Origin: Antedon mediterranea
Lineage: Eukaryota > Echinodermata > Crinoidea > Comatulida > Antedonidae
Assembly (NCBI RefSeq): GCF_964355755.1
Contig: NC_092675.1
Location: 28,544,912 to 28,608,911, forward strand
Reading direction: 5' to 3'
DNA: 64,000 bases
Below the pieces are notes generated by a model that saw nothing but the letters and a program-made list of their open reading frames with translations, had not been told where the DNA came from and ran no database searches. A program made the position numbers and the translations under genes. Each line of letters begins with the position of its first letter. The first letter of the stretch is position 1. Positions 24,101 through 42,142 of the stretch are shown here, in pieces.

Positions 24101-24839
24101 TCGTATACTTTTGCAAATGCAAACACATACTAGGTCTACATAAAATTGCTTTGTATCTGTCTAACGTATTATTAGACGTAGGCCTTACCTACTTACTTTG
24201 TTACTTGACAAAATAGAATTTTGCCAAGTATAGTACCGGTACTTTCTTTGTATGTTAGTACGATAGCGCCCATGGGCTTCTTTTCGAGGTTTATGGTGTG
24301 ACTTTGCCAAGTACTTGTGTTTTCAAATGTTTAATAATTACATTCATATGATCTTAATATCTTTACCTATGTTTTGTTTTCAGGACAATTTCAGCTTCGT
24401 AATATATTCTTGAAGTTATGATTAAAGTTTTTGTTTCCATTTAGTTTAGGCCTATTCGTCCAGACACGTTGACCTTTATATTATATAACATGTAAAATTA
24501 TATTACACAAACCGTACTAATGGTCCGATAGGCAGAAATCATCGATTTTATTTATGTTTGAGAATAATATACATTTTAGTCATGGAAGACGTGTTCTACA
24601 AATTGTAGGCCTACGATTTACATACATAATACTATCTGTTGGCCTATAACCAAAGATGTGCCCCTGAGAACTACAATAATAGTCAAATTGTTTGTGTGGT
24701 GGGCAAAAATATAATACGAAGCAAAGCATATAGCACTAAGCATTTTGCTCCGGCCTACTTACGGAGGACATGTTGCACCACTCCATATTATTAGCATGCA
24801 TATTACTGATAAACATTGCAGCCATTGTGAGCTATGCAT
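21190..24839 (-). CDS. Single-pass receptor with C-type-lectin-like domain, 5 exons, 363 aa
   Basis: Exons 24839-24763, 24026-23932, 23400-23053, 22299-21973 and 21434-21190 join in phase (1092 nt) with GT-AG borders. Residues 1-22 form a signal peptide (LQCLSVICMLIIWSGA core). Residues 26-57 hold a small Cys-bearing module (CPPGFDCSGPNCY). Exon 3 is C-type-lectin-like: NCYKF, SCIDAQRECEMIGGN, NSVEEYDQL, then paired late cysteines with VCES. The EPN/QPD and WND calcium-sugar motifs are missing, so classical sugar binding is doubtful. Residues 193-212 repeat (S/P)RLxLTT three times in a Ser/Thr/Asn-rich stalk. The TM helix is about 246-271, followed by a 92-residue tail with Tyr301, 321, 338 and 358. 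SSYIEI (356-361) fits the ITIM consensus. The ligand and pathway are unknown; immune or adhesion roles are inference. The start is the only ATG giving a signal peptide in phase. Confidence 0.82.
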
Positions 24840-24974
24840 GTTGCTGTTCCCACAACTGTTGTTATTGATAGAATAACACGGAAATTACTACTGTTATTAT
24901 CATAGCACAAACTGAAAGTATTGACATTTCCTGCGTAAGACAATACAGATTTAAACGGATACATAGATGGCGTA

Positions 24975-25320
24975 AAGGCCCATTTACACTAGGGCGATAA
25001 CGATCGACGATAAAATGATATATATGCCTTTTCATACCTAAAACAAAAGAATGTTAAAAAGTTTTCCGCCTACAACTACAGGATTATCATCTATGCTGCT
25101 TTTGATGAAAATAATATTTTCACACGTCCAATCAAATATCGAGACAACAACGAATTATTGCTTTATTGATCATGACGTCATTTGATTGGATTTTTAGAAA
25201 TATTATTTTTATAAAATGCAGCATAAATTATTATCCTATCGTTCTAGAAGGAAAACTGTTTTCCTTTGTTTTATGCAAGAAAAATGTATGTTTATCTATT
25301 TATCGTAATACCCGATAGGC
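24975..25320. mobile_element. MITE family 3, copy 2
   Basis: Starts TAAAGGCCCATTTACACTAG and ends in its diverged complement near CGATAGGCCCTGC; the interior ATGACGTCATTTGATTGGA and the AAACAAAAGAA/TTCCTTTGTTTTATGC pair match the copy at 9237-9582. It lies just upstream of the receptor gene. Confidence 0.75.
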
Positions 25321-27202
25321 CCTGCTTTGATTAAATAGAGCATTTCAGACTATATTTTACGTACACAAAATGTTTACACAACATTTGTACATAAAACTGA
25401 TTGTTAAACTAAAATAATTGATAATAATCATGTATTTTACTACCATTCTTCATTTTTACATTAATCAACATCTCGTATCTATAATTGTAAATGAAAACAA
25501 ATATGGTTAATACTGAATTCAAGCATCTTATTATGTAAATATACCTGTATTTTAACTACTTTAAACACTTACTTTAATTGTCACAAATGTACATATATCC
25601 TGCATAAAATATTATTATTCATAACTGAGAATTTAAATGAACGTGAGATAAACTCACACAAGACAAAAAAAATTAATAAATAATTATTTCTTCTTATTAA
25701 ATAGAATATCAATTTTAAAAAGCATCATTTAATGAAGAGAGAACAATAATTAAAACTTCTAAACTTCAAAAAGTCGAGCGGAGTTTTTTTTAGGAAATAT
25801 TTCTTGTTTAAATGTTACCGTAGTCGAGGTTATTCAGAGCGTCATCTCTACGGAGCGCCATTTATGCCTTTATTTACATCCGAAATAGAAATAGTACTAC
25901 GGTAACTGCTCAAGTGGATCACATTTGGCACCAGTGGAGCACAGTGATATAGAATAGAAATAAATCACTGCATTTAAATATATTTTCATATATTATTACA
26001 CTGTGCTCAAGTGGACCAAATTTGGCACCTGTGGAGCAGTGATATAAAATAGAAATAAGTCACTGCATTTTAAAATCTTTTCGTATGTTAATACACTGTG
26101 CATGCTCAAGTGGACCCAATTTGGCGCCAGTGGAGTACAGTGATATAAAATACAAATAAAGTCACTGAATTTTAATATCTTTTTGTATGTTAATACACTG
26201 TGCTTAATTGAACCCAATTTGCCGGGGAGCACAGTGGTATATAGAAATAAAGTCACTAAATTTTAATAAATTTAAGAAACAACAATATCCTTTGTATTTC
26301 CTTTATCATGGTTTGGCCTACATCAGTAGATTAAGTTTATCTTATAATAGTTTAGTCCAGGCCCATCCCCATATCGACATTTTTAATTCCAATCTTTATC
26401 TGTTTCGTCGTAATTTAAGTGTTTCTGAGTTGTAATTGTCTTTGTATCTGTAACCAAGCTGTAAGTGGTGGATTTGTTTCTGCTGTTGTTTCTGGTTTAA
26501 AAAACTAGAGACTTAATATTTAATTTCATATTTCAATGAATAGGTGCACTTTCCGGAGACAAGCTCTATTCTCCTGGTGAGTCTTATATAGTTTGTTTGT
26601 GCCGTTTTTTTCGGGCGGGAACCGATGCAGCTCTATTTTTCAAAATTGTCTTTGCTCTGTACTGAAGATTCTTATATAATATGTTGTTTAAAACAATAAT
26701 AGATGTCATTTCCGGGGACCTTTGCAGCTCTATTTTAAACAGTTTGGTATGCCGTGCGTTGTTATGCAAATGAGTTTGTACAGGTGTATTATGGGGAAGA
26801 TGGTATGTTAGTCATTCGCGGTAAACACGCCACACTGTTAAATTTGATGTCGTTAATCTTTACATTAGAAGATTTTTCATTCAAATCATGTAAATAAAAC
26901 ATTTTCCGGGCAGGAACCTAGCAGCTCTTCTCTTTTAGTTTGCAAAAGTAATCTCGAAAAGAACTCCATGTGGAAAAGAAGCCCACTCAAGAGTACTAAA
27001 AATGAAGGAGCACATGGGCTTCTTTTCGAGGTTTTATGGCAGTCTATTTAATGGAAAATAATGCTATGCAACTTTGTTTTTGATTTAAAAAAAGGTCCAC
27101 TTGTTTAGGCCTGACATTTACAACTCTCAAAATATCTCTCTTTCAAAATCAAAGAAAAACAATATTTATTTTCAATTCCAAAAAAAAAAAAAAAAAATAT
27201 TC

Positions 27203-27275
27203 GCAGAGGTTCGAACCCAATCTACTAGAGCTGAGAGCACCCAAACCTGAACATTGCCCGTTCGGCCACAAAGTA
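27203..27275 (-). mobile_element. tRNA-like SINE segment, class II type
   Basis: The minus strand reads GTGGCCGAACGGGCA (A-box form of Leu/Ser tRNAs) followed by ATTGGGTTCGAACCTC (B box) at a 50-nt spacing. A poly-A stretch abuts it at 27180-27197. The acceptor stem is not convincing, so it is called as SINE-like. Confidence 0.45.
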
Positions 27276-27373
27276 GTACATGACTTAACAGCTAATAATA
27301 GTCTATTTATACGTGTATTACGTAATTCATCATTACGTCATAAATATCCTATTAACCGTGTTAAAATCCAAAT

Positions 27374-27627
27374 CACCAGTTAGCTCAGTCGCCTGAGCGT
27401 CGTGTTGACAACACGTATGTCGTGGGTTCGACTCCCACGCTGGTCGGTGGAATAGAGTTAAAGGTATGCGACCAACTGTGTTTGGGGTTCACAGAATTAT
27501 ACGTCCACCACACATCATGAGGCGACAACATCAATGCATCTGGTGATGTGCTGGAAACGACCCCAAAAGGCTGTGGCAGGGCCTTAGTGCTGAGGCAGGG
27601 AGAGCACATTCAACATCTTTTTTTTTT
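27374..27627 (+). mobile_element. tRNA-Val(GAC)-headed SINE
   Basis: 27374-27445 folds as a 72-nt tRNA: D arm GCTC/GAGC, 4-bp anticodon stem CGTG/CACG with loop TTGACAA (anticodon GAC at 27407-27409), T arm GTGGG/CCCAC with loop TTCGACT, acceptor CACCAGT/GCTGGTC with one mismatch (C-C at the first pair) and one G-U pair. It is followed directly by about 170 bases of body and a T10 run at 27618-27627 that would end Pol III transcription. The first-pair mismatch and the attached body argue for a SINE, not a free tRNA gene. Confidence 0.6.
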
Positions 27628-28405
27628 CAACCTGTATTCGATCTCGTAAATTTTATGTTTGCCGCCCTCAATTTTAAAAGAAATTGAATTTACTATTTTC
27701 ATCGCAGGTGTACGAAACGGTTTGGTATGCCGTGCGTTGTTATGCAATGGTTGTGCAGGTGTAGTGGGAAAGATGCAATTGTTGTCATTCGCGGTCAACA
27801 CGCCACACTGTTAAATTTTGATTTTGTTGATAAATGTTGCTACATTGGTAGCGAAATGTCCGATTCATGCAAGATATTGTATTGTAATATGTTATGAATA
27901 CACGTTTATGGTATAGTTAGTGTGTATGGCCGCACCGTCCAGAATAAACATGTTTTAAACAGATAGTTTGTCTCCGATGGTTTTTGTATGGGGTTAATGG
28001 AGAGTTTATAATTTATATCACTGTGCTCCACTGGTGCCAAATTAGGTCCACTTGAGCACAGTGTATTAACATACGAAAGATATTGAAACTTAAGCGACTT
28101 CAAATTAGGTCCACTTGAGCACAGTGTATTAACATACTAAAAGATATTAAAATTAAGTTACTTTATTTCTATTTTATATCACTGTGCTCCACTGGCGCCA
28201 AATTAGGTCCACTTGAGCACAGTGTATTAACATACGAAACGATATTAAAAGTAGTGACTTATTTCTATTTTATATCACTGTGCTACCCTGGTGCTAAATT
28301 GGGTCCACTTGAGCAGTTACCGTAGTACTATTTATATTATTGAAGTTAATAAAGGCATAAATGGCGCTCCGTAGAGAAGTATCTTTACTCCGTCTAGACC
28401 TTGAC

Positions 28406-34421
<6,016 letters not shown>

Positions 34422-37011
34422 ATGCTGTTAATGCAATTACCTTCATACTCTTAATATTAATATTTTATTACAAACAAGATGTCCAAGAAAACTGAAATAT
34501 TGATAATACATGTTCACGCGATATATTGGGGTCAACGTTACTGGTATAGCGGTACTAATCGTGAGCTTACGATTTGTGATGACGTAGGAACTAGTTACGT
34601 CATGTTAATTTATTATGCGTATTCAGTCATATTTGGATGTGCTAGGATTCTAGGCCTAGTCAATAACACTTAGGTTATAACAATAACAATAGGTTGTCAC
34701 AAATTTTAAACTCCCTTTAAGTACCATATTAGAAGAAAAATATCTTGTTAAAAATGAATAAATTGGGTTGGGCTAATAAAAATGAAAGAGAACTCAATAT
34801 TTAGTCGGTTGGGTAAGGAGGATGAACCATGCGTAAAAATGTATTTTAATCCCTGTTTTTATAAAACGTAAGTCTAGACACAAAAAATAATGTTAACAAA
34901 ACATCTATGCTTCATAATATGTCAATTAGGATCACTGTTTATTAATTTCTCTATACTGTTTTAATCAATTTTGAAATAAATCTATATTATTATAATAATA
35001 TATTTAAACTGTAATTTTTAATATTATAACATTTTATTCGTTCATCTTGCTAAAAAATTGTCAGCCATCATCTTTAACTTAATTGAAAAATATTATTTTA
35101 TTATTGTAAAAAATTTTGACTGTAAAATGTATTTAGGTTTCTTTAATTCTGGCAGAAAACATTTGTAATAATTGATTAAACAAATTTGGTTAGGAAGAAA
35201 ATCATCTTAACTTTGTTTTAAGTCAATATTTTTGCTTTAGGTAGTTTTATTTTAAATAGTCTAACTAAGCAAGTATTTTTACATATTGGTTAAATCCTAA
35301 ATGATAACTGGTTTGATAAATTAAGCCTCATTTTTTCACTTAAGTACTTCTTAACTGTCATAACTTAAGCAAAAAAATTGATTTTTTATACATATTTAGT
35401 TCTCGATTTTAGATACATAGCTGTTTTACCATATACATTTAACTTGAACAAATATTTAAGTATCAACTGTTTTATTTAATGCTGTATATAATTGAAATGA
35501 CATCTTACTTGGATGAAAGAAGAAAACAGTTTAAATGTGACAAAAATAATGTTTGGTAATTTTAAAAGTATATTTTATTCTTTGATGTGTATAATATGAT
35601 GTACTGTACTTGAAAAAATTATGTAAATTAAGTACACATTATAATTATATTATGCCAAATTGAAATATTGACAAAGAAAAATCATGAATGGAATTTAATG
35701 TGGACACCTTGGTTTAGATTAAGAAAAAACAGTAAAATTTGTTATTTTTAGTAATTAGAAAAATATTTGAAGAATGCTATCATATTAGTCATCTTTATGC
35801 CTTTTAGAAATGGTAAAAAAAACAGTGTTTTAATCTTGTGAAAAATCAACAATTTAATTGATATTTATGATTTTATCACGGCCTTATAGAAGAACACCTT
35901 TATGGTGACACAAGCTTTTTCGTGTTAAAATAAAGTATTTATTATTATTATGATGATGTACTAATACGAGGGTAACACCGAGAGACATAAAAGTAAACAC
36001 AATTCTATTAGGATTTTTTCAAATATTAATGTATTACATTTCTTGTATGCTAGACGTTTTACTTGTAATATATTTGTAGTAGGTGTAAATATTTTATACT
36101 AGGTATGTCAATATTTGGTGTGGAGGCTATTGGCACTGTCGACTGTACTTCAAATTCATTGTTTCCTATTTGTACGGTCAACCATGTCTATTGCCGCGTT
36201 TTCTAATTGTATATCAGCACAGAGAACTGGGTGTGCGTCGTCCGTGCCGATAGAAAACTTTACACTAGACATGGTTGACCAGGACACAGGAAAAACCAAA
36301 TAACATGCACATACGTGTCAATAGCACTATCAAATGTAAATTGTATGGTGATTATGCATGCTGCTAAACTAAATTGATTCATGAATTTTAAATGTTTATT
36401 TGGATCGTATTCAAATAAAACCAGTTAACAAATGTTTGTTTATAATTAGTTGATTAATTTTGAAATGCTCAGAAATGTGCTAATAAGTAACCCTTTCAGT
36501 TTTAAAAGCGCGTACACGCGTAATTTATTGCGGTACACGCCATTATTTTCCATAAACTTGATCGTTGATATTCGCATGCGTCAATGAAAAATCTTTCACG
36601 TGTATGATCAATCATAAAATTTAATAAAATCATACGTAGATCTAACTTAAGCTGCTCAACTCTAGCATAAAAGTGACGCACAACTTAAAACGTTACAACC
36701 TATAAATGTTATGTTGACAGTGAAAATAAGGCAACTTGTTCTATTTGTTTACAAGTTCTAGAGAACCAAAAGTCGCGAAAAGAAATTAGGAAAATAAAAC
36801 ATTAGTAATTGTTTTGAAGAAAAGATTCTTGACAATCACACAGCACTGCAATCAACTGGTTATCCGTCAAAGTTCAAATAACCATGTAATGGTCTGGTAA
36901 TGTGATTTATCTAAATGTTTAAAAGAAGTTAGAACTATTAAAGATGTATGAAAAATCTTTTCCAATTATGTATCATCAAACCAAATCATTGAGTTAAAGT
37001 TTCTATTACGA
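34422..37011. other. Intergenic region, no gene recognised
   Basis: AT-rich, with poor-quality short ORFs only. A 14-bp perfect inverted repeat (GGTCAACCATGTCT, 36177-36190; complement at 36267-36280) brackets 76 bases inside a 62-codon ORF that shows no other sign of coding. Confidence 0.45.
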
Positions 37012-37275
37012 TTAACGATTCTAACGATTTGTACGTCGAGATTTCTAATATTACAATTTGTACGAGATTTCTAATGTTACGATTTGTACGAGATTTCTTA
37101 TATTACAATTTGTACGTCGAGATTTCTAATATTACGATTTGTACGAGATTTTTAATGTTACGATTTGTACGAGATTTCTATTACGATTTGTAAGAGATTT
37201 TTAATATTACGATTTGTACGAGATTTCTAAAATTACAATTTGTACGTCGAGATTTCTAATATTACGATTTGTACA
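37012..37275. repeat. 27-bp satellite array directly upstream of the EGF gene start
   Basis: About nine imperfect units of ATTACGATTTGTACGAGATT-TCTAAT, some with the variant GTACGTCGAGATT. The last unit ends within three bases of the ATG at 37278, so the array must be 5' UTR or promoter of that gene. Confidence 0.8.
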
Positions 37276-37277
37276 AG

Positions 37278-40200
37278 ATGGTCATCCTGCAGTGCATCAT
37301 ATTCTTGGTAGTTGGAGTCAATTTGTGTAGTTGTTCCACAAATGGTAAGATTGTTTTTATTTCTATATAATAAGGTAATATTGATATAGTTTGGAACAAT
37401 ATTTTGAAATGTATTTTGTTCTAAAACTGATGTGCTGATTTGATATGTATAGATGTTTTGTTGCACTTCAATTTTACCCATTTCACATTCAACATCACAA
37501 TAACCTGTAGACACACCTAAACACCTAAGTTTCTCCGCTAGAAATCAAGGAGAAATCACATTCAGGTCCATCCAATTAGTACTACATTTTTTTGTATTCA
37601 CCACGGGCAATGCTTCAGAAGTCAGTTTTTTTACTTTGATGATAAGGACAATTGTGGTTGGCGGAACTGGAACTTTATTAAACTGTCTGGAACTGGAAAT
37701 GTCTTTTGACAGTGTCGGTAAACGTAATACCGATATAAATAAACACCCGTTTTAATATCGTCACTACTCACATTGCAACCGTAACAAAATCAACAATTTT
37801 TTATTTTTTTTTATTTCAATCTTTGTTTTGAATGGCTTTTGTCTTTGTTAACGTTGACATAATGGCATAATTAAATGTTATTCTGAATTATGGAAGCCGT
37901 GAAACAGATGATATGTCGCAGGAAACGATCGATTATAACCAAAATTTGCAGAACGCTGATTCCTATCGTTCGTTCTTTTTAGCTTTTTGTCAAATCATAA
38001 TTTGAATATGTTCTGTCAAATTTGGCCTGGAAATATTTTAAGAGCTGGAATTAGTTTCCAGATCCACGCAAAGTGCGCATTAAGAACAAACTTGCGTGTC
38101 CTCACAAGTGGGAACCGACGTGTTCAACACCGTTTATGCCTTACGTTAATCGTAATGATTCTCTCGTGAGGGGATGCAAAATAGAGTATTTTCTTATGTT
38201 GCGCGTCAATACGATACGTTGCGGCAGGATGTTTTTGTTAGCTTATTCGCTTGTGATTGCTAACTGTCTATAACTTCGCTTGTCATTGGTTAAAACGCTT
38301 GCGTTGCGTTTACGTCCTTGCGTTACGTTCTAGTGGGAACCAAGCTTTAGTTAGTGGTTCATACGTTGGTTAATGAAATATTTATTTTACTTTTTACATT
38401 TTTCTTCTTTACATATTACTGTCGCTTCACCAATCACACTAACCGATACTGATAATATTATTTGTCCATTATTATTACAAAAACATTTTTAAACTGGCGA
38501 ATAATTAAATCAGCAATACTGCAGTATAGGCTAAAATGGGGAAAATGTAAACGTTTAAAATACTATACAGAATAATTAAAGGAAAATAAATATCTTATTG
38601 TATTTATTCATACATTTTAGATAATATGCAAATATTATAGATAATAAACATAATATCAACATATTTAAATGCAAAAAAAAAAGGATCTCTTAGTTGTATT
38701 CACGCGTAGGCCTATATAACATTTTTTAAAACAAGTGTAAAATCTATGATACGGACACTTTTATAGGCTCTAAAATTAGCCTAAATAGGGCTATCGCAAT
38801 CCTTTACTTCTTATAATTTACATATTGTAGTTTATTTCTATACTTTTCTATACAATTTGGCTATGGTTTTAAATTGTAGGCATTGCATTCAATTCAATGC
38901 TCTGTGTGATGTCCTTCTTGTGCGTCCGTCGCCTTGCAAATAGCGCGATGTGTTTGTTCGTAAAACCATATCACATATTAACTCCATTGGAGAATACACG
39001 TGAGCTTGTTCATAGATAAAGTCATGTTTTTTGATAACATAACGATTAAAATCGAAATATTTTTTTAGAATCTGTAAATTCAAGGTGTTATCATCAGTTG
39101 TGTGTGATTTTGGTCCGATTTTGTGTACACTACCATTTCGTAGGCCGGGTCTTCGCTTTCGAGGTCTTCGGTCTTCGATCTTCGCTTTCGAGGTCTTCGC
39201 TTTCGACACACCCTCCTCACATAATCAATAATTGCTTTAATTTTATTTAGTGTAAGAGTTCGTATGAATAATGTTGACCTAATTGAATTTGCCTGACCTC
39301 TATGTTTGGGCGTCCGCAAAACAATGTTATTAAATTAAACCCAAAATACATGTAGATGGCAACAACCAACAAATAATTAGAAAAAAACAGGCATTTGGTG
39401 ACGATTTCATTTATTTATTTCATCCACTGCTACCAGCGGCCATTACAAACCCCCTGCTTTAAACAACAAAAGAACTGAAAACTGAACACACGCTACGCCG
39501 TGCATACACTTTTGTTCGTAACTAATTTACATAAAGGTGTCAGACAGAAGATAGAATTCATGCAACAATGCACAATCACATTAAACTATTCTTCTGAACA
39601 CCATACTATGATGAGACGCTGTGGACTAAATGAAAGTAGTGTAACCAGAAGATTAAATGTTTGTATATTAAGATGGACGATACCCACAAAAGAACAGAAG
39701 GATGCATTTTCAAAGTTAGCGGTTAGGAGTTTAAGATCCAATGGAATGTTAGAAAATCTCATGATTGTTGTAAACTTGTTGGTGTCTTTCATAGAAACGG
39801 CAACATTTTGGGCTGGAATACCAAATGAAATTAATTAAGGATTAAGATGGAATTCTAATTCAGTCATTATATTACTTGGAATTCGTTTTAACACTAGTGT
39901 TTTTATTGTTTCTATTGAATCATACGAAAATCGGCTGGAATCAGGGAGTTGTTTGGAGTAATTGATGTACAGCGATGATGAGGTCATTGATTAATAGTTT
40001 TACATTTTTAGGAACTGACTTGTGTAACAGCAATCCATGTCAGAATGGAGGTACATGCCACATGTCATACAGTAGGCCTACGTGTGTTTGTCCTGAAAAA
40101 CATTTTGGTCTTCAGTGTGAACTCGGTAAGTTTAAATAACCGTAAATTAATTATGGTATTTGTTGGTTAACTTGGCTCCAAATATTAATTCTTTTGAAAC

Positions 40201-41233
40201 GTGTAATTATAGCCATGGAATTTTCATCTATAGAAATGAAACTAAAATATATAAATTAATGAGTGTTCATATTTTAACTTTTTTTTCTCTCTTTTGTGGC
40301 TTTCATCACTACTTTTGTTTATATTAACTTCAAAAAGGTCAATACATTATTTCAATATCTAATATCATATTCGTTGTTTTTCTGATTTTTTTTCATCTAA
40401 ATATTTTCAATATGTATTATGTGTGAATATGATCAAGAACAATTTAATAAATATAGTATGTTCCTAGAATTGTTTCGTTTATATTTCTTTCTGTAATAGC
40501 CACCTTTTTTCATAATTACTAATATTCTTCTATATTTCTGTCTTATTTTAAACAAGGCAATAGGCCTATATTGTCTTGTTTTAATGTTTTTTTGCTCAAT
40601 TTTTCTCTGGCTAAGAAAAAAAATATCAACACTAATACAAATCCTTATTTTAAAATATGTGTTTAAACCACAGAATGCCCAACTGATTGCAAATTTTATG
40701 GATTGGCCGATATTGAGTGTGTGAGGAAAAAATTGCCATTGAATGACATAGCAGCATTTATAATTAAGATGAATAATTATAAACCAATAGAAAGGATGTA
40801 AGTAAACAGTGCAAATTTAATATTGACATTCCTATGTAATCATGACACCTTAATAGCCAATCGACAAATATAATCTTCTTCGTAAAGACTTTAGTTAATG
40901 AATTGTGTTTTCGAAATCATTTAGAAAGTGGCCGGATGTAGAGCATTCTTTTATCACAGGAGTTCCCATTAACTATGAAGATAAAGAATATATTTATAGT
41001 TTAATAAGTTATGTTGTTTATTTTGTTTTAATGATCATTTAAGAAGGTAAATTCATTCATATCACTTTTTCATATTATTCAAAATCACAAATGACAGTAA
41101 CAAAACTGAATTGCAATTGTAAATTGTTTATGATTTAATATAGCTATTTTATTACTCATAGGGTACTGGGAGGCTATGATGAGAGGGTTTTAAGCATTTT
41201 TAAGGCTAATAATTCATCAAGTCTTCAAGCATT
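37278..41233 (+). CDS. Secreted EGF-domain protein, 5' part (four exons), 3' end not found
   Basis: Exons 37278-37344, 40012-40125, 40674-40797 and 41162-41233 join in phase (1-1-2-2) with GT-AG borders. Exon 1 encodes a signal peptide (MVILQCIIFLVVGVNLCSC). Exon 2 is one EGF module with six cysteines spaced C-x4-C-x5-C-x8-C-x-C-x8-C (CNSNPCQNGGTC ... CVCPEKHFGLQC); it lacks the calcium-binding DxxE start. Exon 3 adds CPTDCKFYG, IECVRKK and a hydrophobic stretch; exon 4 adds 24 residues (GGYDERVLSIFKAN). I recognise no domain after EGF. The open end after exon 4 (phase 2) meets repeat-rich DNA and the foldback element at 41593, so the gene may continue beyond it or be broken. Function is unknown. 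Confidence 0.6.
39149..39212. repeat. Purine/pyrimidine minisatellite (TTCGAGGTCTTCGC)n
   Basis: Short array of CTTCGCTTTCGAGGTCTTCG units in the first intron of the EGF gene. The Arg/Lys-rich minus-strand ORF over it is a by-product of the repeat. Confidence 0.6.
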
Positions 41234-41632
41234 GTAAGTTCACAATTTACCTATAGTGCACGGTTTTTATTTCCTCCACTTGTTGAAATTTACAAGTGGA
41301 GAAATATGTGTTGTTTTTTCTTCAAATTATTATTACTAGCTTCGCTCGCGTACCATAGGGTCGTCCACAGATGCTTCTCGAATACATATATTTCAGCGTT
41401 AAAAAAATGGCCATTTCAACGTACCGCAGGACAATTATACATGTAATTTACAATAACGAATAACTAAACACGGTGATTTATGTACTCAACTAAAATTAGC
41501 ACCATTGGAATTACTTCCACATCTGCCTACAGCCATGCAACAGGAACGGAAAAGGCTCATTCCAATCCGAAACAAGCTGATAGACAGTGGGAAGAATACG
41601 GGGCGCCGTATGGGACATTGCTAATTTTGTCG

Positions 41633-42142
41633 AAATATTACAATTTTGTCTACACAAAATACATTTTGTCAATACAAAATTCATTTTGTCAACACAAAAT
41701 TCATTTTGTATTGACAAAATTCATTTTGTGTTGACAAATTTATTCTGTGTGGACAAAATTAATTTTGTCTTGACAAAATTAATTTTGTCTTGACAAAATT
41801 AATTTTGTCTTGACAAAATTAATTTTGTCTTGACAAAATTAATTTTGTCTCGACAAAATTAATTCTGTGTAAACAAAATTCATTCTGTGTAGACAAAATT
41901 AATTCTGTGTTGACAAAATTAATTCTGTGTAGACAAAATTCATTCTGTAACAACAAAATTCATTTTGTGGCGACAAAATTCATTCTGTAACGACAAAATT
42001 CATTTTGTGGCGACAAAATGTATTCTGTGTAGACAAAATTTATTCTGTGTAGACAAAATTCATTCTGTGTAGACAAAATTCATTCTGTGTAGACAAAATT
42101 CATTTTTTGCAACAAAATTCATTTTGTCGCGACAAAATGAAT
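41633..42142. repeat. Left arm array of 20-bp units
   Basis: Units alternate TGTCTTGACAAAATTAATTT, TGTGTAGACAAAATTCATTC and TGTGGCGACAAAATTCATTC. Each unit contains the near-palindrome AAAATTNATTTT. Confidence 0.85.

Larger units (their letters stand above)
26738..27835. repeat. Pair of direct repeats inside the foldback element
   Basis: 26738-26858 and 27718-27835 share GTTTGGTATGCCGTGCGTTG, GTCATTCGCGGTMAACACGC and CACACTGTTAAATTT in the same order. The tRNA-like SINE lies between them, so a segment may have duplicated around an insertion. Confidence 0.65.
25823..28405. mobile_element. Foldback element with repeat-bearing inverted arms
   Basis: The outer ends are inverted (TCTCTACGGAGCGCCATTTA at left; TAAATGGCGCTCCGTAGAGA at right) and continue through TAGTACTACGGTAACTGCTC / its complement. 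Inside each arm about four tandem units of roughly 100 bp carry CTCAAGTGGACC, TTTGGCACCAGTGGAGCACA and GTATGTTAATACACTGTG (25908-26230 and 28020-28320). The interior (26.3-28.0 kb) holds direct repeats, two tRNA-like SINE segments and no transposase ORF. The structure resembles Foldback/Galileo-like elements; relationship to a known superfamily is not established. Confidence 0.7.

Noticed and set aside
27374-27445. Functional tRNA-Val gene
   Set aside because: First acceptor pair mismatched and the sequence is fused to a repeat body with a distant terminator, so a SINE head is more likely.
36115-36303. 62-codon ORF with a hydrophobic start
   Set aside because: It contains a 14-bp inverted repeat, has no downstream exon and no conserved pattern; coding status unsupported.
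38889-39319. Arg/Lys-rich minus-strand ORFs
   Set aside because: Generated by the TTCGAGGTC minisatellite at 39149-39212; low complexity, no homology recognised.
39500-39838. 112-codon plus-strand ORF, with an overlapping 68-codon minus-strand ORF
   Set aside because: No recognisable domain, no signal peptide and no splice-site context; both strands are open by composition. It lies in the first intron of the EGF gene and may be transposon debris.
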